Shown here in pieces: positions 24,422-32,273 of a DNA stretch of 64,000 nucleotides (within the stretch, counting starts at the first letter, position 1; every line of letters begins with the position of its first letter). The DNA is from Microbacterium sp. BH-3-3-3 (GTDB lineage: Bacteria > Actinomycetota > Actinomycetes > Actinomycetales > Microbacteriaceae). The notes under the pieces were generated by a model, which was not told where the DNA came from, ran no database searches, and was given only the letters and a program-made list of their open reading frames with translations. The DNA is taken from NCBI RefSeq assembly GCF_007679045.1, contig NZ_VEFS01000002.1, forward strand, positions 468,352 to 532,351. Reading direction: 5' to 3'. The translations under genes were made by a program, and so were the position numbers.

Positions 24422-27316
24422 GTGGCAAACGGAAAGAAGCTCGTCATCGTCGAGTCCCCGACGAAGATGAAGTCGATCCAGGGATACCTCGGCGACGACT
24501 ACGAGGTGCTCAGCTCGGTCGGTCACATCCGCGACCTCGCGTCGAAGAAGGAGATCCCGGTTGACAAGAAGGCGGCGTACGGCAAATACTCCATCGACGT
24601 CGAGAACGACTTCGACCCCTTCTACGTGGTCAACGATCGCAAGACGAAGACCGTCGCCGAGCTGAAGCGCGCGCTCAAGACGGCCGACGAAGTCCTGCTC
24701 GCCACTGATGGTGACCGCGAAGGCGAAGCCATCGCGTGGCACCTGCTCGAGGTCCTCAAGCCCAAGGTTCCCGTGCGTCGCATGATCTTCCACGAGATCA
24801 CCAAGGACGCCATCAAAGAAGCGGCCGAACACACGCGTGAGCTCGACGTCTCGCTCGTCGACGCGCAGGAGACCCGCCGCGTCCTCGACCGCCTCTACGG
24901 CTGGGACGTCTCGCCGGTCCTGTGGCGAAAGGTAGGCTCGGGTCGCGAGGGCACCGCCCTCAGCGCCGGCCGCGTGCAGTCCGCCGCCACCCGCATGGTC
25001 GTCGAGCGCGAGCGCGAGCGCATGGCGTTCGTGTCAGCGTCGTACTGGGACGTCGAAGCGCTCGCCTCGCAGGCGGGGTCGTCGTTCCGCACGCGCCTGA
25101 ATCGTCTCGACGGCGCTCCCATCGCCCGCGGTGGCGACTACGACGACAACGGACAGCTGAAGAAGGCCGTCGTCGTGCTCGGTGAAGAGCAGGCCCGGTC
25201 CCTGGCCGAGGCGATCACCGCCGCCGGTCGCGCGACGGTCGCCAAGGTCGAGGCGAAGCCCGGCACCCGCAGCCCGCGCGCCCCGTTCACCACCTCCACG
25301 ATGCAGCAGGAGGCCGGTCGCAAGCTCTCGATGAGCGCCAAGCACGCCATGGGCGTCGCGCAGCGGCTCTACGAGAAGGGCTTCATCACCTATATGCGTA
25401 CCGACTCGGTCGCGCTGTCGGGCCAGGCCATCTCGGCCGCCCGTGCGCAGGCCGTGGCGCTCTACGGTGACAAGGCCGTTCCCGCCAACCCCCGCATGTA
25501 CAAGAGCAAGTCGAAGAACGCGCAGGAGGCGCACGAGGCGATCCGTCCCTCGGGTGAGACCTTCCGCACGCCGGCGTCGCTCGCTTCGTCGCTCGACCGC
25601 GACGAGCAGAAGCTCTACGACCTCATCTGGAAGCGCACCGTCGCCAGCCAGATGGCGGATGCCAAGTACGAGACGACGACCGTCACGCTCACGGTGCAGG
25701 CGGGCGCGCAGACGGCCGAGTTCACGGCATCCGGCACCGTCTACACCTTCAAGGGCTTCCTCGAGGCCTACGAGGAAGGCGCCGACGAGAAGCGCAACGA
25801 CGACGACGCCGACCAGTCGCTGCCCGCGGTGGCCGTCGGCGACGAGCTCGTCGTCAGCGACGTGGAGCCCAAGGGGCACAGCACCTCGCCGAAGCCGCGC
25901 TACACCGAGGCGAGCCTGGTGAAGGCCCTCGAAGAGAAGGGGATCGGTCGCCCGTCGACCTTCGCCAGCATCATCGGCGTCATCCTCGACCGCGGATACG
26001 TCACCAAGCGGGGTCAGGCGCTCGTGCCGAGCTGGCTCGCGTTCAGCGTCGTGCGACTGCTCGAAGAACACTTCGCCGACCTCGTCGACTACGACTTCAC
26101 CGCCGCCCTCGAAGACGACCTCGACGCCATCGCCCGCGGCGAGCAGCGCCGCACCGAGTGGCTGAAGTCGTTCTACTTCGGCTCCGACAAGCAGGTGGGC
26201 CTGCGTCACATCGTCGACAACCTCGGCGAGATCGACGCGCGCGAGCTCAACTCCACGCGCATCACCGACACCGCGACCCTGCGCTTCGGCAAGTACGGTC
26301 CTTACCTCGAGGTCACCGACCCGACGGCCGACGCCGACGCCAAGCCGCGCATCGTCAACATCCCCGAAGACCTCGCTCCCGACGAGCTCACGCCCCAGAA
26401 GGCGCAGGAGCTCATCGACGCTCCGGTCGCGGGCGACCGCGTGCTGGGCGAGAACCCCGAGAACGGCAAGCTCGTCGTCGTCAAGGACGGCCGCTTCGGT
26501 CCCTACGTGCAAGAGGTCGACGCCGAGGAGCCCGAGGAGGTCGACCAGGCCACGGGTGAGGTCGTCGAGCAGCCGAAGAAGCGCGCGACGAAGAAGGACG
26601 CGGCCCCCAAGCCCCGCACTGCCTCGCTGTTCCGCTCGATGTCGGTCGACACGATCGAGCTGGACACCGCCCTGCAGTTGCTCTCGCTGCCGCGCGTCGT
26701 GGGCGCCGACCCGACGTCGGGCGAGGAGATCACCGCCCAGAACGGTCGGTTCGGTCCGTATCTGAAGAAGGGCACCGATTCTCGGTCGCTCGACGACGAG
26801 AAGCAGATCTTCGACATCACCCTCGAGGAGGCGCTGGCCAAGTACGCCGAGCCCAAGTACGGCGCTCGCCGCGCCTCGAGCGCCTTGAAGGAGTTCGACG
26901 CCGACCCGGTCAGCGGCAAGCCGCTCAAGCTGAAGGACGGTCGCTTCGGTCCGTACGTCACCGACGGCGAGACCAACGCCACGGTGCCGCGTGGCGAGAA
27001 CGCGATGGAGATCACCTTCGAGCGCGCCGTCGAGCTGATCGCTGACAAGCGCGCGAAGGGACCGGCGCCGAAGCGGGCGACTGCGGCACGCAAGGCGCCG
27101 GCCGCCAAGACCGCCGCGGCCAAGACCACGGCCGCGAAGACCACGGCCGCGAAGACGACCGCCGCGAAGAAGACCACGGCGACCAAGACGACGGCGGCGA
27201 AGACCACCGCGGCGAAGACCACGGCGGCGAAGACCACCGCGGCCAAGACGACGGCGGCGAAGACGACCGCCGCCACGGCGACGACCACGCGCAAGGCGCC
27301 GGCGAAGAAGTCGTGA
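24422..27316 (+). CDS. topA: DNA topoisomerase I
   Basis: A 964-residue type IA topoisomerase that relaxes negative supercoils. A GTG start with GAAAGGACC 7 bases upstream gives MANGKKLVIVESPTKMKSIQ, the start of the TOPRIM domain. The catalytic tyrosine is in GFITYMRTDS near residue 324, with AHEAIRP and GIGRPSTFASI as expected. Actinobacterial topoisomerase C-terminal repeats (NGRFGPYLKKGTD and DGRFGPYVTDGET types) follow. A Lys/Ala/Thr-rich basic tail of about 80 residues, known in this phylum to enhance processivity, ends the protein. The TGA overlaps the tmk start. Confidence 0.97.
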   Translation: MANGKKLVIVESPTKMKSIQGYLGDDYEVLSSVGHIRDLASKKEIPVDKKAAYGKYSIDVENDFDPFYVVNDRKTKTVAELKRALKTADEVLLATDGDREGEAIAWHLLEVLKPKVPVRRMIFHEITKDAIKEAAEHTRELDVSLVDAQETRRVLDRLYGWDVSPVLWRKVGSGREGTALSAGRVQSAATRMVVERERERMAFVSASYWDVEALASQAGSSFRTRLNRLDGAPIARGGDYDDNGQLKKAVVVLGEEQARSLAEAITAAGRATVAKVEAKPGTRSPRAPFTTSTMQQEAGRKLSMSAKHAMGVAQRLYEKGFITYMRTDSVALSGQAISAARAQAVALYGDKAVPANPRMYKSKSKNAQEAHEAIRPSGETFRTPASLASSLDRDEQKLYDLIWKRTVASQMADAKYETTTVTLTVQAGAQTAEFTASGTVYTFKGFLEAYEEGADEKRNDDDADQSLPAVAVGDELVVSDVEPKGHSTSPKPRYTEASLVKALEEKGIGRPSTFASIIGVILDRGYVTKRGQALVPSWLAFSVVRLLEEHFADLVDYDFTAALEDDLDAIARGEQRRTEWLKSFYFGSDKQVGLRHIVDNLGEIDARELNSTRITDTATLRFGKYGPYLEVTDPTADADAKPRIVNIPEDLAPDELTPQKAQELIDAPVAGDRVLGENPENGKLVVVKDGRFGPYVQEVDAEEPEEVDQATGEVVEQPKKRATKKDAAPKPRTASLFRSMSVDTIELDTALQLLSLPRVVGADPTSGEEITAQNGRFGPYLKKGTDSRSLDDEKQIFDITLEEALAKYAEPKYGARRASSALKEFDADPVSGKPLKLKDGRFGPYVTDGETNATVPRGENAMEITFERAVELIADKRAKGPAPKRATAARKAPAAKTAAAKTTAAKTTAAKTTAAKKTTATKTTAAKTTAAKTTAAKTTAAKTTAAKTTAATATTTRKAPAKKS
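27112..27288 (+). repeat. In-frame microrepeats encoding the (AAKTT)n tail of TopA
   Basis: About a dozen tandem 15-bp units encode AAKTT with synonymous variation (ACC/ACG, GCC/GCG). The variation suggests the repeat is old and selected at protein level. Basic Lys tails of actinobacterial TopA bind DNA. Confidence 0.8.
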
Positions 27317-27987
27317 CCGGCGACACCACCCGGCCGCTGCAGGTCCCTCGGGCCGCGGCGGCCGGGGGGCCCGGCCTGTTCGTGACGTTCGAGGGCGGCG
27401 ACGGCGCGGGCAAGACCACGCAGGCGTCGCTGCTCGAGGAGTGGCTCACCGACCAGGGCCGACAGGTCGTGCGCACGCGCGAGCCCGGGGGGACCGAGGT
27501 GGGCGTCCGCATCCGCGACATCGTGCTGCATCACCGCGGTCACGTCGCTTCCCGCGCCGAAGCCCTGCTCTACGCCGCCGACCGCGCGCACCACGTCGAG
27601 ACCCTCGTGCGGCCCGCGATCGCGAGGGGCGGCGTGGTCATCCAAGACCGCTACCTCGACTCCTCCGTCGCCTACCAGGGCGCGGGGCGGGTGCTCGACG
27701 CCGACGACGTCCGCGCGCTGTCGCTGTGGGCGGCCGAAGGGCTGCTACCCGACCTCACCGTGCTGCTCGACCTCGATCCCGCGGCGGCGCGAGCGCGCCT
27801 CGACGCCGACGACAAGCCGTTCGACCGCCTCGAGGCCGAGAAGAGCGAGTTCCACGCCCGCGTGCGAGAGGGGTTCCTCGCGCTCGCCGCAGACGAGCCG
27901 GAGCGCTTCCTGGTGCTCGACGCCGCTCGCCCGGCCGACGAGCTGGCGGCGCGCGTACGCGAGGCCGTCGGCCGGCGACTGGGCTGA
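27313..27987 (+). CDS. tmk: Thymidylate kinase
   Basis: A 224-residue dTMP kinase making dTDP. It starts at a GTG overlapping the topA stop (GTGA). The P-loop is FEGGDGAGKTTQ, the dTMP-site motif TREPGG follows, then DRYLDSSVAYQG, and the LID region has RARLDADDKPFDRLE. Length and motifs are complete. It lies between topA and holB as in M. tuberculosis and many actinobacteria; all three serve DNA replication. Confidence 0.96.
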   Translation: MTGDTTRPLQVPRAAAAGGPGLFVTFEGGDGAGKTTQASLLEEWLTDQGRQVVRTREPGGTEVGVRIRDIVLHHRGHVASRAEALLYAADRAHHVETLVRPAIARGGVVIQDRYLDSSVAYQGAGRVLDADDVRALSLWAAEGLLPDLTVLLDLDPAAARARLDADDKPFDRLEAEKSEFHARVREGFLALAADEPERFLVLDAARPADELAARVREAVGRRLG

Positions 27988-28045
27988 TCACGGGTCACCA
28001 GGGGATGCACAGCCGCGCACCGACGGCGGTGTCCGACCCCCCGGA

Positions 28046-28051
28046 TAGGCT
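28046..28051 (+). promoter_or_regulatory. -10 box for a leaderless holB mRNA
   Basis: TAGGCT plus six bases precedes the ATG at 28058. It gives holB and the downstream gene a start of transcription separate from tmk. Confidence 0.5.
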
Positions 28052-28057
28052 GGGCCC

Positions 28058-29236
28058 ATGTCCGTCGTGATCGAGCCGTCGTCCCGGACCGCCGGTCCGG
28101 CGCCCTTCCCGTGGGACGCCGTGTGGGGGCAAGACGAAGCGGTCGCGAGCTTGCGCACCGCGGCATCCGACCCCTCCGCCCTCGCCCACGCGTGGCTCAT
28201 CACCGGTCCGCCCGGGTCGGGTCGCTCGACCCTCGCCTACGCCTTCGCCGCCGCGCTGATCGCCGACCCCGGCGACGAGCAGGCCCAGCGGCAGGTGCTC
28301 GCGCGCACCCATCCCGACCTCACCGCGCTGCGCACCGAGCAGGTCGTGATCCGCATCGACGAGGCCCGCCGTCTCGTCGAGCGCGCCTCGTTCGCCCCCT
28401 CGCTCGGGCGACACCGCGTGATCGTCGTCGAAGACGCCGACCGCATGTCGGAGCGCACCTCGAACGTGCTGTTGAAGGCGCTCGAAGAGCCGCCCGAGAA
28501 GACCGTCTGGGTGCTGTGCGCACCCAGCGACGCCGACCTGCTGCCGACCATCCGCTCGCGCGTCCGCGTACTGCGACTGGCCGAGCCCAGCGTCGCCGAC
28601 GTCGCGGCGCTCATCGTCGAACGCACCGGAGTGACCCCCGAGGTCGCAGAGGAGTCCGCCCGGCACGCGCAACGCCACATCGGCATGGCGCAGCGCCTGG
28701 CCACCGACGACGACGCCCGCGCCCGGCGGGCCGAGACGCTCGCTGCGGTGCTCGCGGTGCGGGGCATCGGCGACGCCGTCGACGTGGCGAGCCGCATCGT
28801 GCGACTGGCGACCGACGACGCCAACGCGCTCACCGCGACCCGCGACGAAGAAGAGCGTCGCTCTCTGCTGCGCATGCTCGGAGTGGCCGAGGGGGTCGCC
28901 GTGCCGCCCTCGGTGCGCGGGCAGGTCAACGCGCTCGAAGACGACCAGAAGCGTCGCGCCACGCGCAGCCTGCGCGACGGGATCGACCGCGTGCTCACCG
29001 ACCTGCAGTCGTTGTTCCGCGACGTGGTGATGATCCAGTACGGCCGCGAGGGCGACCTCGTCAACAGCGAGCGCATCGACGCGCTCCGCGCCCTCGCGAG
29101 CGAGTGGTCGCCCGCCCGCACCCTCGGCGTGCTCGACCGCATCTCGGTCACTCGCCGCAACCTCGAGCAGAACGCCGCCCCGGTGCTGGCGTTGGAGAGT
29201 CTGATGATCACCGTCGCCAACGGATCGACCCCGTGA
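28058..29236 (+). CDS. holB: DNA polymerase III delta-prime subunit
   Basis: A 392-residue clamp-loader subunit. An AAA+ domain (about 1-220) has GPPGSGRST where the P-loop Lys is replaced by Arg, consistent with delta-prime being a non-hydrolysing stator. RHRVIVVEDADRMSERTSNVLLKALEEPP-type sequence and the PTIRSRVRV sensor segment follow. The zinc-binding Cys cluster seen in some homologues is lacking. The collar domain occupies the C-terminal 150 residues. The stop overlaps the next gene (GTGA). Confidence 0.92.
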   Translation: MSVVIEPSSRTAGPAPFPWDAVWGQDEAVASLRTAASDPSALAHAWLITGPPGSGRSTLAYAFAAALIADPGDEQAQRQVLARTHPDLTALRTEQVVIRIDEARRLVERASFAPSLGRHRVIVVEDADRMSERTSNVLLKALEEPPEKTVWVLCAPSDADLLPTIRSRVRVLRLAEPSVADVAALIVERTGVTPEVAEESARHAQRHIGMAQRLATDDDARARRAETLAAVLAVRGIGDAVDVASRIVRLATDDANALTATRDEEERRSLLRMLGVAEGVAVPPSVRGQVNALEDDQKRRATRSLRDGIDRVLTDLQSLFRDVVMIQYGREGDLVNSERIDALRALASEWSPARTLGVLDRISVTRRNLEQNAAPVLALESLMITVANGSTP

Positions 29237-30774
29237 GCCTGCGCAGGCGCATCACCGCTGCCGCGGCGGGTCTCGCCGGCCTCGCCCTCGTTCTGAGCGG
29301 GTGCCTCTACGCGCAGATCCCGCCCACGGCCCCCGTCGACGGTCCGTCGCTCACGCCTCAGACCGAGGGCATCGACTCCTCGCTGCTGCCGTACTACGGT
29401 CAGACGCTCGATTGGCAGCCCTGCGGATCCGCCGGCTTCGACTGCACGAGCGTCACGGCGCCGCGCGACTACGCCGACCCCTCGGCGGGCGAGCTGCAGC
29501 TGGCCGTCATCCGCCACCGCGCGACGTCGGGTCAACCTCTCGGGTCGCTCTTGACGAACCCGGGTGGCCCGGGCGTGAGCGGCGTCGACACCGTGCGCGA
29601 CTCCCTCTCGCTCGTGGCAGACGAGACGCTGACGCGCGACTACGACGTCATTGGGTTCGACCCGCGCGGAGTCGGGCAGTCCGCGCCCGTCACCTGCTAC
29701 GACGCGGCCGGCATGGACGCCTTCCTGTACGACATCCCGCCCGGTGAGCGGGGGAGCGACGAGCGCAACGCCGCGCTCGAGAAGCGTCAGGCCGACTTCG
29801 CCCAGGCGTGCGCCGACAACAGCGACGGCATCCTGCCGTACGTCTCGACTGCGAACGCCGCGCGCGACATGGACCTGCTGCGCGCGGTGCTCGGCGACGA
29901 GAAGCTCAACTACCTCGGGTTCTCGTACGGCTCGTTCCTCGGTACCACGTACGCGGGCCTGTTCCCCGAGCGGGTCGGACGCATGGTGCTCGACGGCGGG
30001 ATCGACCCGAGCCTTCCGTCCAGCGCGAGCGGAATCGCCCAGGCGGTCGGGTTCGAGAACGCCCTCCGCGCCTTCATGGCCGATTGCCTCACCTCGTCGG
30101 AGTGCCCGTTCACCGGCTCGGTCGACGACGCGATGAACGACCTGTCGTCCCTGCTGTCCCGCGTCGATGCGCGCCCGCTCACCGCCGGCGACGGGCGACA
30201 GCTCGGGGCCGACACGCTCGTAACTTCGATCGTGGCGGCGCTGTACAGCGATCAGAACTGGCCCTACCTGCGGCAGGCGCTCGCCGACGTGCAGAACGGC
30301 GACGCCACGGTGGCCTTCCAGCTCGCCGACTTCTACAACGGACGCGTCGACGGCACGTACCAGGACAACACGATGCAGGCGCTGCGCGCCTACAACTGCG
30401 TCGACTATCCCGACGAAGGCGACGGAGACGACCCGCAGCTGCTGGCCGAGCTCGAACAGAAGGCTCCCGTCGTCGCTCCGTACTGGATCGGGCCCGACGC
30501 GTGCGCCGCCTGGCCCGCGCCGCCGACCGGCGTCCGCGAGAAGATCACGGCGCCGGGCTCCCCGCCCATCGTGGTGCTGGGTACCACCGGTGACCCGGCC
30601 ACGCCCTACACCGAGGCGCAGGCGCTCGCGGAGCAGCTCTCGCAGGGCGTTCTCGTCACCTACGTGGGCGAGGGACACCTCGCCTACAACAAGGGCAACG
30701 ACTGCGTGAACTCGGCCGTCGACGATTACCTCGTCGACGGCACCGTCCCCGCGGTGGGACTCCGCTGCGAGTAG
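29233..30774 (+). CDS. Exported alpha/beta hydrolase lipoprotein (TAP-type aminopeptidase family)
   Basis: A 513-residue lipoprotein. The signal peptide ends in LVLSGC (Cys24). The hydrolase core has the oxyanion motif TNPGGPG, nucleophile Ser231 in GFSYGS, an acid in TTGDPATPY and His in GEGHLAY. The C-terminal TAP-like domain is present. Relatives are tripeptidyl or prolyl aminopeptidases (SlpD/E-like) of actinobacteria that trim exported peptides. The GTG overlaps the holB stop. Substrate unknown; cell-envelope location is secure from the lipobox. Confidence 0.87.
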   Translation: MSLRRRITAAAAGLAGLALVLSGCLYAQIPPTAPVDGPSLTPQTEGIDSSLLPYYGQTLDWQPCGSAGFDCTSVTAPRDYADPSAGELQLAVIRHRATSGQPLGSLLTNPGGPGVSGVDTVRDSLSLVADETLTRDYDVIGFDPRGVGQSAPVTCYDAAGMDAFLYDIPPGERGSDERNAALEKRQADFAQACADNSDGILPYVSTANAARDMDLLRAVLGDEKLNYLGFSYGSFLGTTYAGLFPERVGRMVLDGGIDPSLPSSASGIAQAVGFENALRAFMADCLTSSECPFTGSVDDAMNDLSSLLSRVDARPLTAGDGRQLGADTLVTSIVAALYSDQNWPYLRQALADVQNGDATVAFQLADFYNGRVDGTYQDNTMQALRAYNCVDYPDEGDGDDPQLLAELEQKAPVVAPYWIGPDACAAWPAPPTGVREKITAPGSPPIVVLGTTGDPATPYTEAQALAEQLSQGVLVTYVGEGHLAYNKGNDCVNSAVDDYLVDGTVPAVGLRCE

Positions 30775-30802
30775 CGGCACAGCGTCGCGACCCCCACCCG
30801 CC

Positions 30803-30808
30803 TAGGCT
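30803..30808 (+). promoter_or_regulatory. -10 box upstream of deoC
   Basis: TAGGCT is located so that transcription would begin near 30815. This leaves a short 22-base leader with GAGGAG before the ATG at 30837, and excludes the earlier ATG at 30813 as the start. Confidence 0.45.
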
Positions 30809-30836
30809 TGTCATGTCACATCTCGAGGAGACCCCT

Positions 30837-31508
30837 ATGACCGCGCCCATCGCCGACCTGGCGAGCTACATCGACCACACGCTGCTCAAGCCCGAGGCCA
30901 CCCGCGCCGACGTCGAGCGCCTCATCGCCGAGGGCGCCGAGCTCGGAACCTACAGCGTGTGCATCTCGCCGTCGTTCCTGCCCGTCGACCTGCCCGCAGG
31001 GCTCAAGCTCGCCGTCGTCTGCGGCTTCCCGAGCGGCAAGCACCACGCCGAAGTCAAGGCCGCCGAGGCCGCCCTCTCGGTCGCGCAGGGCGCTGACGAG
31101 ATCGACATGGTCATCGACGTGGGTGCGGCCATCGCGGGCTCGTACGACGTGGTCGAGGCCGAGATCCGCGCCGTGCGCACGGCTGCTCCCGCGCCCACCG
31201 TGCTGAAGGTCATCATCGAGTCCGCAGCGCTCAGCGACGAGGCCATCGTCGCCGTGTGCGAGGCGGCGGTCGCCGCCGGTGCCGACTTCGTCAAGACCTC
31301 CACCGGCTTCCACCCGGCCGGCGGCGCCAGCGTCCACGCGGTCGAGCTCATGAAGCGCACCGTCGGCGATCGCGCCGAGGTCAAGGCCTCCGGCGGCGTG
31401 CGCACCCGCGCCGCCGCCGAAGAGATGATCGCGGCGGGGGCCACGCGCCTCGGTCTGTCGTCGAGCCGCGACATCCTCGCTGACCGCTCGGCGACCGGGG
31501 ACTACTGA
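30837..31508 (+). CDS. deoC: Deoxyribose-phosphate aldolase
   Basis: A 223-residue class I aldolase cleaving 2-deoxyribose-5-phosphate to glyceraldehyde-3-phosphate and acetaldehyde. The Schiff-base lysine is in FVKTSTGF (about residue 156) and the second lysine in [20 protein letters not shown] marks the N terminus. The ATG at 30837 has GAGGAG six bases upstream. It is a single gene after the hydrolase and before tRNA-Thr. Confidence 0.95.
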   Translation: MTAPIADLASYIDHTLLKPEATRADVERLIAEGAELGTYSVCISPSFLPVDLPAGLKLAVVCGFPSGKHHAEVKAAEAALSVAQGADEIDMVIDVGAAIAGSYDVVEAEIRAVRTAAPAPTVLKVIIESAALSDEAIVAVCEAAVAAGADFVKTSTGFHPAGGASVHAVELMKRTVGDRAEVKASGGVRTRAAAEEMIAAGATRLGLSSSRDILADRSATGDY

Positions 31509-31574
31509 CCCGCGTACCGCGAGGCCCGCTGGAGCATGTAAGATCGATGATCGTGCACGCGACAGCGCGCACGT

Positions 31575-31647
31575 GCCGCCTTAGCTCAGACGGCAGAGCG
31601 ATTCACTCGTAATGAATAGGTCAAGGGTTCGATTCCCTTAGGCGGCT
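31575..31647 (+). tRNA. tRNA-Thr (anticodon CGU)
   Basis: A 73-base cloverleaf. Acceptor GCCGCCT pairs with AGGCGGC, the anticodon stem ATTCA pairs with TGAAT around loop CTCGTAA, and the T-arm is GGGTTCGATTCCC. CCA is not encoded. The anticodon CGT reads ACG threonine codons. Confidence 0.95.
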
Positions 31648-31650
31648 CCG

Positions 31651-31689
31651 AAGGCCCTCACCCGCTTCCACCGGGTGGGGGCCTTTTTG
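31651..31689 (+). terminator. Rho-independent terminator after tRNA-Thr
   Basis: A GC-rich stem (AAGGCCC and CACCCG arms with GGGTG and GGGCC complements) is followed by a run of T (CCTTTTTG). This is the clearest classic terminator in the window. Confidence 0.85.
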
Positions 31690-31800
31690 TATCCCGCGCG
31701 ACGAGCCGGGGGCCGGTGACGGCGCCCGATAGGCTGAGGGGCGCCTCGTTCCGCGCTCGCGCGACGGCGTCTTTCCGCCCGCTACCCCGCAGGAGCCCCC

Positions 31801-32196
31801 GTGTCGAATGCCCTCGATGCCGTCATCGAGATCTTCACGTGGGTGGGCCTCGGCGGTGGTCTGCTCCTCGCCTTCGCGGCGGTGTTCCTCTTCCTCGCCG
31901 ACGGCACGTGGATGCCCGCACGCGCCGTGGTGGAGCACGTCGAGGGTGGGCGCGTCGTGCGGTGGTTCGACGACGACGGCGGGGTCAACGAGGCGCCGCT
32001 GTCCGCGCACGACGACGCGAAGGTCGGCGCCGCGGACATGACCGACATCTTCTATCGCCGGGGGAGTGCGCACCGCATGCGTCTGACGAAGTCGTCGCCG
32101 CTCGTACGGTTCGTCTCGTTGCTGGCCGCCGGGGTGCTCTCGCTCGGGACCATCGCGTTCGTGATCTCGATCGTGCTGTTGTTCGCGCGCGGGTGA
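31801..32196 (+). CDS. Small two-TM membrane protein of unknown function
   Basis: A 131-residue protein with a GTG start and AGGAG upstream. A transmembrane helix at about 12-35 and another at about 103-128 enclose a 65-residue domain (ARAVVEHVEGGRVVRWFDD) containing a beta pattern similar to DUF3592-type proteins. Its topology would put the domain in one compartment with both termini in the other. The transcription signal TAGGCT lies upstream at about 31731. Function unknown. Confidence 0.7.
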   Translation: MSNALDAVIEIFTWVGLGGGLLLAFAAVFLFLADGTWMPARAVVEHVEGGRVVRWFDDDGGVNEAPLSAHDDAKVGAADMTDIFYRRGSAHRMRLTKSSPLVRFVSLLAAGVLSLGTIAFVISIVLLFARG

Positions 32197-32234
32197 TCCA
32201 TGCCCGGCTCCCGCGCGGCCCGCGAAGGTCGGAC

Positions 32235-32273
32235 TTGACGAACGGACCATATCGCTAGATAAGCTAGCAATAT
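32235..32273 (+). promoter_or_regulatory. Promoter with a 25-bp palindromic operator covering the mmpL start codon
   Basis: A TTGACG -35 (32235-32240) is followed by an AT-rich palindrome with arms 32249-32258 and 32264-32273 (9 of 10 matching, inner arms GCTAG and CTAGC). The palindrome spans the -10 region and the first two bases of the ATG. The layout predicts repression by a dimeric regulator of MarR, TetR or PadR type; no such regulator gene lies next to it. Confidence 0.6.

Noticed and set aside
27112..27288. Short tandem repeats considered as a CRISPR or regulatory array
   Set aside because: The units are in frame within topA and encode the known basic tail; there are no spacers.
30813..30836. 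Earlier ATG as the deoC start
   Set aside because: It would coincide with the predicted transcription start and lacks a ribosome-binding site, while the ATG at 30837 has GAGGAG at correct spacing.
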